From Albimonas pacifica (lineage in GTDB: Bacteria > Pseudomonadota > Alphaproteobacteria > Rhodobacterales > Rhodobacteraceae): a DNA stretch of 64,000 nucleotides. The translations under genes were made by a program, and so were the position numbers. Each line of letters opens with the position of its first letter. Position 1 is the stretch's first letter. The notes beneath the pieces are model-generated. The model worked only from the letters and a program-made list of their open reading frames with translations. It did not search any database and was not told the origin of the DNA. Location of the stretch: contig NZ_FOQH01000004.1 in the NCBI RefSeq assembly GCF_900113695.1, forward strand, positions 186,001 through 250,000. The letters run 5' to 3'. Below are positions 16,286 to 24,280 of the stretch, one piece after another.

Positions 16286-17575
16286 TTACTCGTAGGAGCC
16301 GGGCTTGGGCATCGCGGCCAGGAACTCCGGCGTCAGGGAGCCGATCCAGGCGATGGGATCCTCGCCCAGCGGGGGCAGCATGGTCTCGCCGTCGTAGCGG
16401 GCCATGTCGGTCATCACCAGCTTGCCGTCGACCTTCGCCACCGTGCCGACCAGCTGGTCGACGACGCCGTCGTTATCCTCGCGGAAGGTCATCTCGCCGG
16501 TCATGGTGGTGGTCGACATCCCCTCCATCGCCGCGGCGAGCTGCTCCTTGGAGGGCCACTCGACGTTGTTGTCGGCGATCGCCTTCTCGTAGGCGGCCTT
16601 CATCACCAGGAAGGCGTTGGCCATCTTCACCGAGGGGAACACCGGGTCGGCGTCGAACTTGGCGCGGTAGGCCTCGGCGAAGGGGGCGGCGAGGCCGATC
16701 TCCTGCGCGTCCGGCGACATCCAGTAGCCGTCGCCCAGCACGCCGACGATCGAGCCCTCGGGCACGTCCACGCTCTGCAGCGCCGACTCGCCCAGCGCGA
16801 AGACGCCGACCGAGGTGCGGAACAGCCCGCGCGGCGCGGCCTGGCGGATGAAGTTCTCCAGATCCCCGCCCCACATGTTGGAGAAGATCACGTCCGGACG
16901 CGCGGCCGAGAGGCGCGAGATCTCGGTCTGGAAGGTCGAGGAGCCCAGCTTGGGGAACAGCTCGGCCACGATCTCGACCTCGGGCTTCACCGCCTTGAGG
17001 GTCGCCTTGACGATCTCGGCGGCGTCATGGCCGAAGGAATAGTCGGGGTTGATGATCGCCACGCGGCTGACGTCCGGGTTCTTGTCCAGGAAGTAGAGCG
17101 CGTAGGCCATGAACTCGGCGATGGTGTTGCCGTTCGGGCGGTAGAAGAACTGGTAGTCGTTCCCGAGATACAGCTGGTGCGTATCGCAATTCCAGCCGAT
17201 CGTGGGCATGTTGAGCTGGTCGGCGATGGGGGCCAGCGCCAGGCAGTTGCCCGACGACAGGGCCGCGATCATGAAGCCGTAGGCCGGGTCCTCGGACAGG
17301 CGGCGGTATTCGGAGATCACGCCCTCGGCGCCCTGCGCCTCGTCGACGTAGGTGGCCGAGACGGGCACGCCCGCGACGCCGCCCTCGGCGTTGATCATGT
17401 CGATCATCACCTCGGCGCCCTGGCGGCCGGGCATGCCGTAGGCGGCCGGGCCGCCGGACATGAAGGTGAAGACGCCGAGGTTCAGCGACTCGGGCTTGTC
17501 CTCGGCCGCGGCGGCGCCGGCGGCGAGCAGGGCGGCGGCGGCCGCGATCGGTCTCATGAAGGAAGTCTTGCGCAT
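16286..17575 (-). CDS. livK: ABC transporter substrate-binding protein (LivK type)
   Basis: 429 residues with an N-terminal signal peptide (about 24 residues, MRPIAAAAALLAAGAAAA), so periplasmic. The body matches the periplasmic-binding type I family (PBP type 1, Leu/Ile/Val or amide/aromatic-acid binding): GQGAEVMIDMINAEGGV-like region near residue 55 (QGAEVMIDMINAEGGV), and YSFGHDAAEIVKATLKAV near 178. It is longer than E. coli LivK (about 370). The promoter carries the 14-bp operator shared with the marR operon, so the ligand is probably the substrate of the oxygenase/amidase genes and not a branched-chain amino acid. Confidence 0.9.
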   Translation of the reverse strand: MRKTSFMRPIAAAAALLAAGAAAAEDKPESLNLGVFTFMSGGPAAYGMPGRQGAEVMIDMINAEGGVAGVPVSATYVDEAQGAEGVISEYRRLSEDPAYGFMIAALSSGNCLALAPIADQLNMPTIGWNCDTHQLYLGNDYQFFYRPNGNTIAEFMAYALYFLDKNPDVSRVAIINPDYSFGHDAAEIVKATLKAVKPEVEIVAELFPKLGSSTFQTEISRLSAARPDVIFSNMWGGDLENFIRQAAPRGLFRTSVGVFALGESALQSVDVPEGSIVGVLGDGYWMSPDAQEIGLAAPFAEAYRAKFDADPVFPSVKMANAFLVMKAAYEKAIADNNVEWPSKEQLAAAMEGMSTTTMTGEMTFREDNDGVVDQLVGTVAKVDGKLVMTDMARYDGETMLPPLGEDPIAWIGSLTPEFLAAMPKPGSYE

Positions 17576-17699
17576 TCTCTCACCCCTGTCGGCGCCGATC
17601 CGGCGCGTCGCTTCGATTGCCGACGTCCCCGGCGCCTCGGCCCCGCATCTCCCCGGCGTGCGTCCCGGGTTCGGATCTGGGCGGCCCTTTAAAACGTCT

Positions 17700-17740
17700 T
17701 GTGATATTTCACATAGTGTTTATAGAATCGCCGCTGTCAA
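17700..17740 (-). promoter_or_regulatory. livK promoter with MarR-type operator
   Basis: On the minus strand TTGACA (17740-17735) is followed 16 bp on by CACTAT, and the inverted repeat TGTGA-N4-TCACA (17700-17713) begins at the end of that box. The 14-bp sequence TGTGATATTTCACA is identical to the one in the marR promoter at 23800-23813. A repressor bound here would block RNA polymerase. It also lies 145 bp upstream of the divergent DUF2848 gene and may act on it. Confidence 0.75.
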
Positions 17741-17857
17741 GACGCATCACGGGCGACCGGCGACGACAATGCCGCTTGCGGCGGCGCCCCGGGCGCCGGC
17801 GCCGCGGGATTGGGCGACCGCCGCCGATCCGCGCCCCCGCCGACAGGAAGGACCCCC

Positions 17858-18541
17858 ATGGGCTGCACGCTTCGAATCACCTCCCGCGACGGCGAGCGCA
17901 CGCTCGACTTCGCGCCCTCCGCCCTGGTGATCGCGGGCTGGGCCGGCCGCGACCGGGAGGCCATGGAGCATCACATCGCCGAACTGGAGGCGCTGGGCGT
18001 GCCCCGGCCGAAGGAGACGCCGACCTTCTACCGCGTCTCCGCCGCCCGCCTGACCACGGCGCCCACGATGGAGGCCATCGGCGAGGCGTCCTCAGGCGAG
18101 GTCGAGCCCGCGATCTTCGCCCATGGCGGCGCGCTCTACGTCGGCGTCGGCTCGGACCACACCGACCGCGAGGCGGAGACCCACGGCGTCGCGCTGTCCA
18201 AGCAGATGTGCGACAAGCCGGTGGCGTCCGAGGTCTGGCCCTTCGAGGAGGTCGCCGACCACTGGGACAGCCTGATCCTGCGCTCCTGGATCGTGGAGAA
18301 CGGGGAGAAGGTCCTCTACCAGCAGGGTCCGATGACCGGCCTGCTGGATCCGCGCGACACCATCGCCCGCTTCGCCGGCGACGCCGGCCTGCCGGACGGG
18401 ACCGCGATGCTGTGCGGCACCATGCCGGCCATCGGCGGCATCCGCCCCTCGGGAACCTTCGTCGCCGAGATCGAGGACCCCGTGCTTTCCCGCAGGATCA
18501 CGTTCCAATATGAGATCGTGACCTTGCCCATCGCCGGTTGA
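17858..18541 (+). CDS. DUF2848 family protein
   Basis: 227 residues of the DUF2848 family, of unknown biochemical role. The segment LYVGVGSDHTDREAETHGVALSKQM (around residues 88-112) and the acidic residues near it recall the metal-binding fold of fumarylacetoacetate hydrolases, so a hydrolase or decarboxylase on a small acid is possible but unproven. The ATG at 17858 has AGGAAGGA upstream. It is divergent from livK and 24 bp upstream of a GntR gene, so the pair is probably one transcript tied to the Liv importer. Confidence 0.75.
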   Translation: MGCTLRITSRDGERTLDFAPSALVIAGWAGRDREAMEHHIAELEALGVPRPKETPTFYRVSAARLTTAPTMEAIGEASSGEVEPAIFAHGGALYVGVGSDHTDREAETHGVALSKQMCDKPVASEVWPFEEVADHWDSLILRSWIVENGEKVLYQQGPMTGLLDPRDTIARFAGDAGLPDGTAMLCGTMPAIGGIRPSGTFVAEIEDPVLSRRITFQYEIVTLPIAG

Positions 18542-18565
18542 ATCAATTTCGTGCAGATTTCCTGA

Positions 18566-19276
18566 ATGGCCACGCCTCCCTCCGACCCCGCGCCCGAGAT
18601 CCTCGACGCCCCCGCGCCTGCGGGAGGCAAGCGGGTGTCGCTGCGCGACCGGGCCTATGCCGAGATCAAGCGCCGGATCGTGACGACCGAGCTCAAGCCC
18701 GGCGAGGCGGTGACGGTCACCGACCTCGCCGACGCGCTGGGCTTCGGCCGCACGCCGGTGATGCAGGCCGTGGACCGGCTGATGATCGACGGGCTGGTCG
18801 AGGTGATGCCCCGCAAGGGGGTGGTGGTCAGCCCGGTGTCGCTCGACGAGCTGGTGGAGATCATCGAGATCCGCCTGCTCAACGAGGGCCAGGCGGCGCG
18901 CTGGGCGGCCGAGCGGGCCTCGGGCGCGCTGATCGAGGAGATGCGGGCGAACCTGGAGGGGCTGAAGGCCGCCACCGGGGCCCGCGACCTGGAAAAGCTG
19001 ATCGAGCTCGACCGGGCATTCCACCGGCTGATCACGCAGGCGGCCGGGAACTCGATCCTGGCGGAGATCCTGGGCAACCTGCACGACCGCTCCTCGCGGT
19101 TCTGGGCGATGTCGCTGAACGTGCCGCGCCATGACGCGCGGGTGATCGAGCAGCACGCGGCGATCATCGACGCCATCGCCGCCCACGACCCCGACCGGGC
19201 CGAGGCGGCGGTGCGCGACCACGCCGCCGCCTTCCAGCAGAACCTGGTCAGCCAAGTGCTGCGGCCCCGCTCCTGA
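18566..19276 (+). CDS. GntR-family transcriptional regulator, FCD domain
   Basis: 236 residues. The winged helix occupies about residues 25-90 (DRAYAEIKRRIV, then VTDLADALGFGRTPVMQAVDRLMIDGLVEVMPRKGVVV). The C-terminal FCD effector domain (about 98-230) has the metal/acid-binding pattern ELDRAFHRLITQAAGN and HAAIIDAIAAHD. Such proteins respond to organic acids. It follows the DUF2848 gene by 24 bp. Its own operator was not identified. Confidence 0.9.
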   Translation: MATPPSDPAPEILDAPAPAGGKRVSLRDRAYAEIKRRIVTTELKPGEAVTVTDLADALGFGRTPVMQAVDRLMIDGLVEVMPRKGVVVSPVSLDELVEIIEIRLLNEGQAARWAAERASGALIEEMRANLEGLKAATGARDLEKLIELDRAFHRLITQAAGNSILAEILGNLHDRSSRFWAMSLNVPRHDARVIEQHAAIIDAIAAHDPDRAEAAVRDHAAAFQQNLVSQVLRPRS

Positions 19277-19318
19277 GCCGCCGCGCTTCCGCAAGGGCTT
19301 CGCTCGGCCTCCGCCCCC

Positions 19319-19411
19319 GGGCGCCCCGGGCTTGACCCGGGGCCTCTCCCACGCCTGCAACCTGCGCAAGCGGCGGGCGTCGAGAGGCCCCGGGTCGAGC
19401 CCGGGGCGCCC
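19319..19411. repeat. 29-bp inverted repeat of GC palindromes, convergent gap
   Basis: The left arm 19319-19347 and the right arm 19383-19411 are reverse complements at 28 of 29 positions. Each arm itself contains CCCCGGG-N5-CCCGGGG with AGAGG and CGCCC flanks, so each can form its own hairpin. It lies between the convergent GntR and amidase genes and probably terminates both transcripts. Confidence 0.7.
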
Positions 19412-19430
19412 TCTTGTCCGGCCGGACGCC

Positions 19431-20768
19431 TCAGCCGGCCAGCGTCGCCTCGACTGCGCGGGCGACGGCCAGCAGCCGCCGGTCGCCCATCGTCGGCCCC
19501 ATCAGCATCAGCCCCACCGGCAGCCCTGCGGCCGGCAGCGGGACCGAGATCGCGCAGCGGTCCAGGAAGTTGCCCACCGTCGGGTTGCGCAGCGCCAGCA
19601 GGTTGGCCGAGCCGTAATAGGCCTCGTCCCTGTCCAGCTCGGCGATCAACGGCGCCTCCATGGGCGTGGTGGGCATCAGCACCGCGTCGAAGGGGGCGGT
19701 GGCGGCGTCGGCCGTGGCGATGATCTCGGCGCGGGTCGCCAGCAGAGCCTCGTATTCGCCGGGCTCCAGGCTCTCGCCCTTGAGGATGCGGATGCTGACG
19801 CGGGGGTCGTAGCCCTCGCGCCGGCGGTCCAGCAGCTCGCGGTGGATGGCCAGCGCCTCGGCGGCGACGATGCCGCCGCGGGCGTTCAGACCCGGCAGGC
19901 GGTCGAGATCCGGCAGGCTCAGCGAGGTCAGGCTCGCCCCCGCCGCCTCCAGCGCCTTCAGCCCGGCCTGATACGCCGCCGAGACATGGGGGGTCATGTC
20001 GCCGGTCACGTAGTTCTCCAGCACCGCGAAGCGCAGGCCCGACAGGGCCGGCACGTCCGCCGCGCCGTCCAGAGCCTCGCCCGCCAGCACCGCATCCGCC
20101 AGCGCGCAGTCCTCGACGGTCCGCGCGATGGGGCCGATGGAATCCAGCGTCTGCGACAGCGGGAAGGCGCCCGCCGTGGGGACCCGCCGGGCGGTCGGCT
20201 TGAACCCGACCAGCCCGTTCCAGGCCGCCGGGATCCGGCAGGAGCCGCCGGTGTCGGTCCCCAGGCCCATCGCGGCCATGCCCTCGGCCACCGACACAGC
20301 GGCCCCCGAAGACGAGCCGCCCGGCGCGTGCCGCCGGTCAGGCCCGCTGCCGGGCGTGCCGTAGTGCGGGTTCAGGCCCAGGCCGGAATAGGCGAACTCG
20401 GTCATGTTGGTATGGCCCATGACCACCATGCCCGCCTCGCGCAGCCGCGCCACCGCGGGCGCATCCTCACGCGCGGCGGGGGCGTCGGCCAGCACCTTGG
20501 AGCCGGCCGTCGTGACCTTGCCTTGCAGGTCGAACAGCGCCTTGATCGACACCGGAACGCCCGCGAGCGGCGAAGGCGCCTGCCCCGCCGCCCGCAGCGC
20601 GTCCATCCGCTCGGCCGTCGCGACCGACCGCTCGGGGTCGATCATGGTGAAGACCCGGTCGCCCTGCCCCTCGGGGTCGAGGATCCGGTCGAGCGCCTCG
20701 CGGACGAGGGCGACCGAGCTGGTCTCCCCCGCCTCGAGCGCGCGCGAGAGCTCGGCGAGCGTCTTCAT
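19431..20768 (-). CDS. Amidase (amidase signature family)
   Basis: 445 residues. The Ser-cisSer-Lys triad is visible: Lys76 in GVPVSIKALFD, the glycine/serine loop GGSSSG at 150-155 and the nucleophile Ser176 in TDTGGSCRIP. It hydrolyses a carboxamide or similar bond in the cytoplasm; the exact substrate cannot be read. The ATG overlaps the cupin stop (ATGA), so it is translationally coupled and is the last gene of the marR operon. Pairing with a flavin monooxygenase and a cupin suggests breakdown of an amide-containing or ring-cleaved compound. Confidence 0.9.
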   Translation of the reverse strand: MKTLAELSRALEAGETSSVALVREALDRILDPEGQGDRVFTMIDPERSVATAERMDALRAAGQAPSPLAGVPVSIKALFDLQGKVTTAGSKVLADAPAAREDAPAVARLREAGMVVMGHTNMTEFAYSGLGLNPHYGTPGSGPDRRHAPGGSSSGAAVSVAEGMAAMGLGTDTGGSCRIPAAWNGLVGFKPTARRVPTAGAFPLSQTLDSIGPIARTVEDCALADAVLAGEALDGAADVPALSGLRFAVLENYVTGDMTPHVSAAYQAGLKALEAAGASLTSLSLPDLDRLPGLNARGGIVAAEALAIHRELLDRRREGYDPRVSIRILKGESLEPGEYEALLATRAEIIATADAATAPFDAVLMPTTPMEAPLIAELDRDEAYYGSANLLALRNPTVGNFLDRCAISVPLPAAGLPVGLMLMGPTMGDRRLLAVARAVEATLAG

Positions 20769-21154
20769 TTGCTCTCGTCGTAGTAGTGCAGCTCCAGCAG
20801 CACGCAGCCGCCCACGGACTTGAACGGGCCATGCACCGCCCCCGGCGGGCGGCAGGCGTAGGTGTGGGGCTGGAAGCTCTCGCCGCCCTCGCCGTTCTCG
20901 TCGTTGCCGACGGTCAGGTCGCCTTCGACGAGATAGACCTCCTCCCAGTAGTCGTGGACGAAGGGCTTCGTCGTGTAGCAGCCCGGCTCGAAGCGCAGCA
21001 GGCGGGTGCGGAAGCCGGTCTTGTTCTCCTCGTCGAGCAGGCCCGAGAGGATCTTCTGCTGGATCTCCTTGGGGTAGCCCGGGGGCGAGGCCCAGCCGTC
21101 GGTTCCCATGTCGATCGGGTAGAACTCGTCGTGCGTCTTGGGGATGGCCATCAT
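20765..21154 (-). CDS. Cupin-domain protein
   Basis: 129 residues with a single small beta-barrel of the cupin type: FVHDYWEEVYLVEGDLTVG near residue 65 and TYACRPPGAVHGPFKSVGG near 97. These give His65-type, Glu and His ligands expected of a metal site (H-x-E-E... and H in VHGP). Small cupins of this kind act as dioxygenases, isomerases or sensors. It lies between the monooxygenase (9 bp gap) and the amidase (4 bp overlap), so a step between hydroxylation and amide hydrolysis is plausible. Confidence 0.75.
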   Translation of the reverse strand: MMAIPKTHDEFYPIDMGTDGWASPPGYPKEIQQKILSGLLDEENKTGFRTRLLRFEPGCYTTKPFVHDYWEEVYLVEGDLTVGNDENGEGGESFQPHTYACRPPGAVHGPFKSVGGCVLLELHYYDESK

Positions 21155-21163
21155 CTCAGGTCC

Positions 21164-22663
21164 TCACTCGGCGGCGGTCTTGATCTGGGCGAGCTCGTCG
21201 TCCAGCGAATAGGAGTCCAGCATCCGGTCCACCAGGCCCGTGCAGCGGTCCCAGTCGAAGGTGCGGAAGGCGTGGCCCTTGGTCACGAAGGTCGCGCCGG
21301 CGTAGAACATCTCGTACTGCGTGTGGCGCGAGGCGAACTCGGAGCCCACGGCGTCCCAGGCCAGCTTGAAGAACTTCACGCGGCCCTCCGAGGAGGTCGT
21401 CGGCGACTGCTGGGTCTTGCCGATCAGGGCCCGCAGCTCGGGGTTCGCGAAATCGGCGATGGACGAGGGCAGCATGATCAGCCCGCCGCCGGCGAGATCC
21501 CGCAGGGTGCCGATGACGCCGTTGTACATCTGCTGGGTCAGCACCTGCGCGGTGTAGAGCGTGTTGCGGTCGGGGATGAAATATTCGCCCCGCTGCGACC
21601 CCTTGGCCTCCATCGCGTGGACCAGCGCATCGACCATGCCGCACTGGGCGGCGAGCTGGCCCAGGGTCTCGCGCACCTGGGGGAAGGCGATGACGCCGTT
21701 GGTCTCGGCGGTCTTGCGGGCGATGCCCAGCAGGAAGCGCATCTTCACCATCAGGCGGATCTGCGCCTGGTAGTTCTGGTAGACATGCGCCGGGGTCGCG
21801 TGGAACTGCTTGCCGACCATGGCGGTGTCGCGGTCCACGAACACCCGGTCCCACGGCACCTTCACGTCGTCGAAGTAGAGCACCGCGTCGTTTTCGTCGA
21901 AACGGCTCGCCAGCGGGTTGTCGAAGGTCGAGGTCGCCGAGGCCTCGTAGCTCTTCCGCGACAGGATCTTCAGGCCCTTGGCGTTCATCGGGATCGCGAA
22001 GGAGACGGCGTAGGGCTCCTCGCCCTCGCGCATCGGCTGGATGCAGGTGACGAAGACCTCGTTGGCGAGGATCCCCCCGGTGGCGAGCATCTTGGCGCCA
22101 CGGATGGTCAGCCCTTCCGCGTCCTCGTCCACCACGCCGGCGGTCAGGAACGGGTCCGCCTGCTGATCGGCGGTCTTGGAGCGGTCGGCCTGCGGGTTGA
22201 TGATCACGTAGGTGAGGTAGAGCTCGTTGTCGCGGGCGTAGCGGTAGTAGCCCTCCAGCGCCTTGGCCCGCTCGGGGTTGTAGTCCTCGAACACCTCGCG
22301 GCCCATGTAGAGGCCGGCGATGCACGACGCCACGTGGTCGGGCGCGCGGCCCATGAAGCCGCCGTGCAGCTCGGTCCAGGCCTCCAGCGCCTTCCGGCGC
22401 TCGACGAGATCCGCGTAGGATTTCGGAAGCTGCCAGATGCGGTTCGCCCGCGCGGTCCCGTCGCCGCCCTCGGCTTCGGGGATGACGTAGGTCATCAGCT
22501 CGCGCTGCTCGGGCGCGCTCTGGAAATCGTAGATCGCGGCCATCGAGCCGATGGCGTTGCGGAAGGCGGGGTGTTTCGTGACGTCGCCGGCCTCGGCGCC
22601 GTCGATGAACACCTGCCGGCCGTCCTGCAGGCTGCGGATGTGCTGTTCGCCGGTCTTGAGCAT
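21164..22663 (-). CDS. 4-hydroxyphenylacetate 3-hydroxylase-family flavin monooxygenase
   Basis: 499 residues of the HpaB/PvcC family of two-component monooxygenases, which use FADH2 supplied by a separate reductase. The N-terminus KTGEQHIRSLQDGRQVFIDG matches the family start. Further landmarks are RAPDHVASCIAG near residue 105, the helical acyl-CoA-dehydrogenase-like core, and VKFFKLAWDAVGSEFASRHTQYEMFYAG near 430. The ATG at 22663 has GAGGAGC; the frame extends upstream only as a shadow of the reductase gene. The flavin reductase partner is 20 bp upstream. Substrates of the family are phenols and heterocycles; this one is undetermined. Confidence 0.88.
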   Translation of the reverse strand: MLKTGEQHIRSLQDGRQVFIDGAEAGDVTKHPAFRNAIGSMAAIYDFQSAPEQRELMTYVIPEAEGGDGTARANRIWQLPKSYADLVERRKALEAWTELHGGFMGRAPDHVASCIAGLYMGREVFEDYNPERAKALEGYYRYARDNELYLTYVIINPQADRSKTADQQADPFLTAGVVDEDAEGLTIRGAKMLATGGILANEVFVTCIQPMREGEEPYAVSFAIPMNAKGLKILSRKSYEASATSTFDNPLASRFDENDAVLYFDDVKVPWDRVFVDRDTAMVGKQFHATPAHVYQNYQAQIRLMVKMRFLLGIARKTAETNGVIAFPQVRETLGQLAAQCGMVDALVHAMEAKGSQRGEYFIPDRNTLYTAQVLTQQMYNGVIGTLRDLAGGGLIMLPSSIADFANPELRALIGKTQQSPTTSSEGRVKFFKLAWDAVGSEFASRHTQYEMFYAGATFVTKGHAFRTFDWDRCTGLVDRMLDSYSLDDELAQIKTAAE

Positions 22664-22683
22664 GGGTCGCTCCTCGGGAGGGG

Positions 22684-23217
22684 TCAGTAGTGGATGGGGA
22701 GGGGCCAGTCGGCGGGACCGACCTCCCCCGGATGCAGCGCCCCGTAGCGGCCGCCGGCGAAGAGCAGCGGCTTGCGGTCGGGGTCGTGGGCGTGGCGGAC
22801 GACCTCGGCGAGGAACAGCCGGTGGTCGCCGCCGGGGTGAATGGCGTGGGGGCGGCATTCGAACACCGCCGCGGCGCCGGACAGCAGAGGAGCGCCGGTC
22901 ACGCCGGTCTCGGAGGGCAGGCCCTTCCACTTGTCGCCGCCGGGGCGGGCGAAGCGGTTGGAGAGGTCCTGCTGGCTCTCGGCCAGCACGTGGATCGCGT
23001 AGCCGGTGGCGCGCTCCCACAGCGGCAGGCTCAGGGCGCGGTCGTCGATCGAGAACAGCACCAGCGGCGGGGTCAGCGACAGCGAGTTGAACGAGCTCAT
23101 GGTCATGCCCAGCGCCTCGCCGTCGACGCGCGCGGTGACCACGCAGACGCCGGTGGCGAAGCGGCCGAGCGCGCTGCGGAAGGCGCGCGGATCGACGGCG
23201 GCGGCGGCTTCGGTCAT
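22684..23217 (-). CDS. Flavin reductase (monooxygenase reductase component)
   Basis: 177 residues of the HpaC-like flavin reductase domain: FRSALGRFATGVCVVTA near residue 12, MTMSSFNSLSLTPPLVLFSI near 36 and VFECRPHAIHPGGDHRLFLAEV near 130. It reduces FMN/FAD with NAD(P)H for the monooxygenase encoded directly downstream. The ATG at 23217 is preferred because GAGGAG stands nine nucleotides before it; a GTG two codons upstream is too close to that site. It starts 2 bp after the marR stop. Confidence 0.88.
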   Translation of the reverse strand: MTEAAAAVDPRAFRSALGRFATGVCVVTARVDGEALGMTMSSFNSLSLTPPLVLFSIDDRALSLPLWERATGYAIHVLAESQQDLSNRFARPGGDKWKGLPSETGVTGAPLLSGAAAVFECRPHAIHPGGDHRLFLAEVVRHAHDPDRKPLLFAGGRYGALHPGEVGPADWPLPIHY

Positions 23218-23219
23218 CG

Positions 23220-23786
23220 TCACTTGCTCCTCTGCCCGGAGCCCGTGCCTGCGCCCGCGCCCTCTGCGATCAGGTAGTCGGAGAGGCGCACCGCCTGCTC
23301 CGCGCTCTCGCGCAGCTCGGCGGCCAGCGCCTGGAGGACCCCGAAGCTCTGCTCCGTCAGCGGCTCGAAGAGCTGGTCGTTGATCTCGCGCTGCACGGGG
23401 GCGAGGCGGCGCAGCAGCTCGGCCCCGTGCTCGGTGACGGTCAGGATCACGCGGCGGCGGTCCTCGGCGGAGGGGCGCTTGTCGACCACGCCGGCCTGCA
23501 CCAGGCGCCCGGTCTCCTGGGTGACGAAGGCGGGCGAGAGCGCGAGGTGGTCGGCCACCTGGCGCACGCCCACGCCCTCGCCGTCCTGCAGGTGCCGGAT
23601 GGTGATCAGGATCGTGTACTGCGGCGGGGTCAGGCCGATGAAGGCCGCGAACCGGGCGCGCACCTGCTCCAGCCGCGCCGAGAAGGCCAGCAGGTCGTGC
23701 AGCATCCGCCGGAACGCCGCGTCGTCGCCGGCCGCGCCCAGTAGGGCGGGGCGGCTCGCCGTCAGCATCTCTTCGTTTCGCGTCAT
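23220..23786 (-). CDS. MarR-family transcriptional regulator
   Basis: 188 residues. The winged-helix core lies at about residues 60-130: VRQVADHLALSPAFVTQETGRLVQAGVVDKRPSAEDRRRVILTVTEHG, with the DxR pattern in the wing. MarR proteins are dimeric repressors relieved by phenolic ligands. It is first in the operon with reductase, monooxygenase, cupin and amidase genes. Its start is 14 bp from TGTGATATTTCACA, which lies just past its own promoter, as expected for autorepression; the same site controls livK. Confidence 0.9.
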   Translation of the reverse strand: MTRNEEMLTASRPALLGAAGDDAAFRRMLHDLLAFSARLEQVRARFAAFIGLTPPQYTILITIRHLQDGEGVGVRQVADHLALSPAFVTQETGRLVQAGVVDKRPSAEDRRRVILTVTEHGAELLRRLAPVQREINDQLFEPLTEQSFGVLQALAAELRESAEQAVRLSDYLIAEGAGAGTGSGQRSK

Positions 23787-24280
23787 GGATGGATCGCCCT
23801 GTGATATTTCACAAAGGATGCTGAGGCGAGATAGTTAAGTTGTCAAGCTATTTCCGGCGACGCGCCCGTCCGTCCGGGGCCGCGCGGCGACGCCGTTTCG
23901 CCGGGCCGGCGCCCGGGTTCGGCCGATCCCGGCCACGGTTCCGACGATTTGCCGTGTCAGACAGGGGTTTGAAGGCCTCCGGCCCCGGGGCGACCCGGGC
24001 CGCCTGCGCCGCGCCCCCCCGGTCCTTCGGGCGGACGCCGGGCGCCCCGGCCCGCGTCCCGACCGGGCGCGGCGCCGGTCGGGCGGCAGGAACGGGGCCT
24101 GCGGGGGAGGGCCGCGCCGCTCCGTCGCCTGTCGTCGCGTCCGCCCGTCGGATTGATGGCGACGGCGGCTGGTTCGGCGGCGGCCGAAGTCACATGTAAC
24201 GACCCACGGCGCCCGGGCCTCGCGGCCGGCCGTGGAAGACCGCCCGGCGCGACGGGCGAGGGAACGACGAAGCGACGCGA
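23787..24280. other. 494-bp gap between marR and the antiporter gene
   Basis: The left 60 bp hold the marR promoter and operator. The rest (about 23850-24280) is GC-rich and reads as no known protein on either strand. The antiporter promoter must lie here but no clear -35/-10 pair was recognised. Confidence 0.45.
23800..23846 (-). promoter_or_regulatory. marR operon promoter with TGTGA-N4-TCACA operator
   Basis: On the minus strand TTGACA (23846-23841) is followed after 17 bp by CAGCAT, and the operator TGTGATATTTCACA (23800-23813) covers the expected transcription start. The start codon is 14 bp downstream. The operator is identical to that at 17700-17713. Confidence 0.75.

Noticed and set aside
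17700-17713. CRP/FNR-type binding site
   Set aside because: TGTGA-N4-TCACA resembles a CRP half-site pair, but CRP sites have six bases between arms. The same exact site at the marR promoter makes MarR the better candidate.
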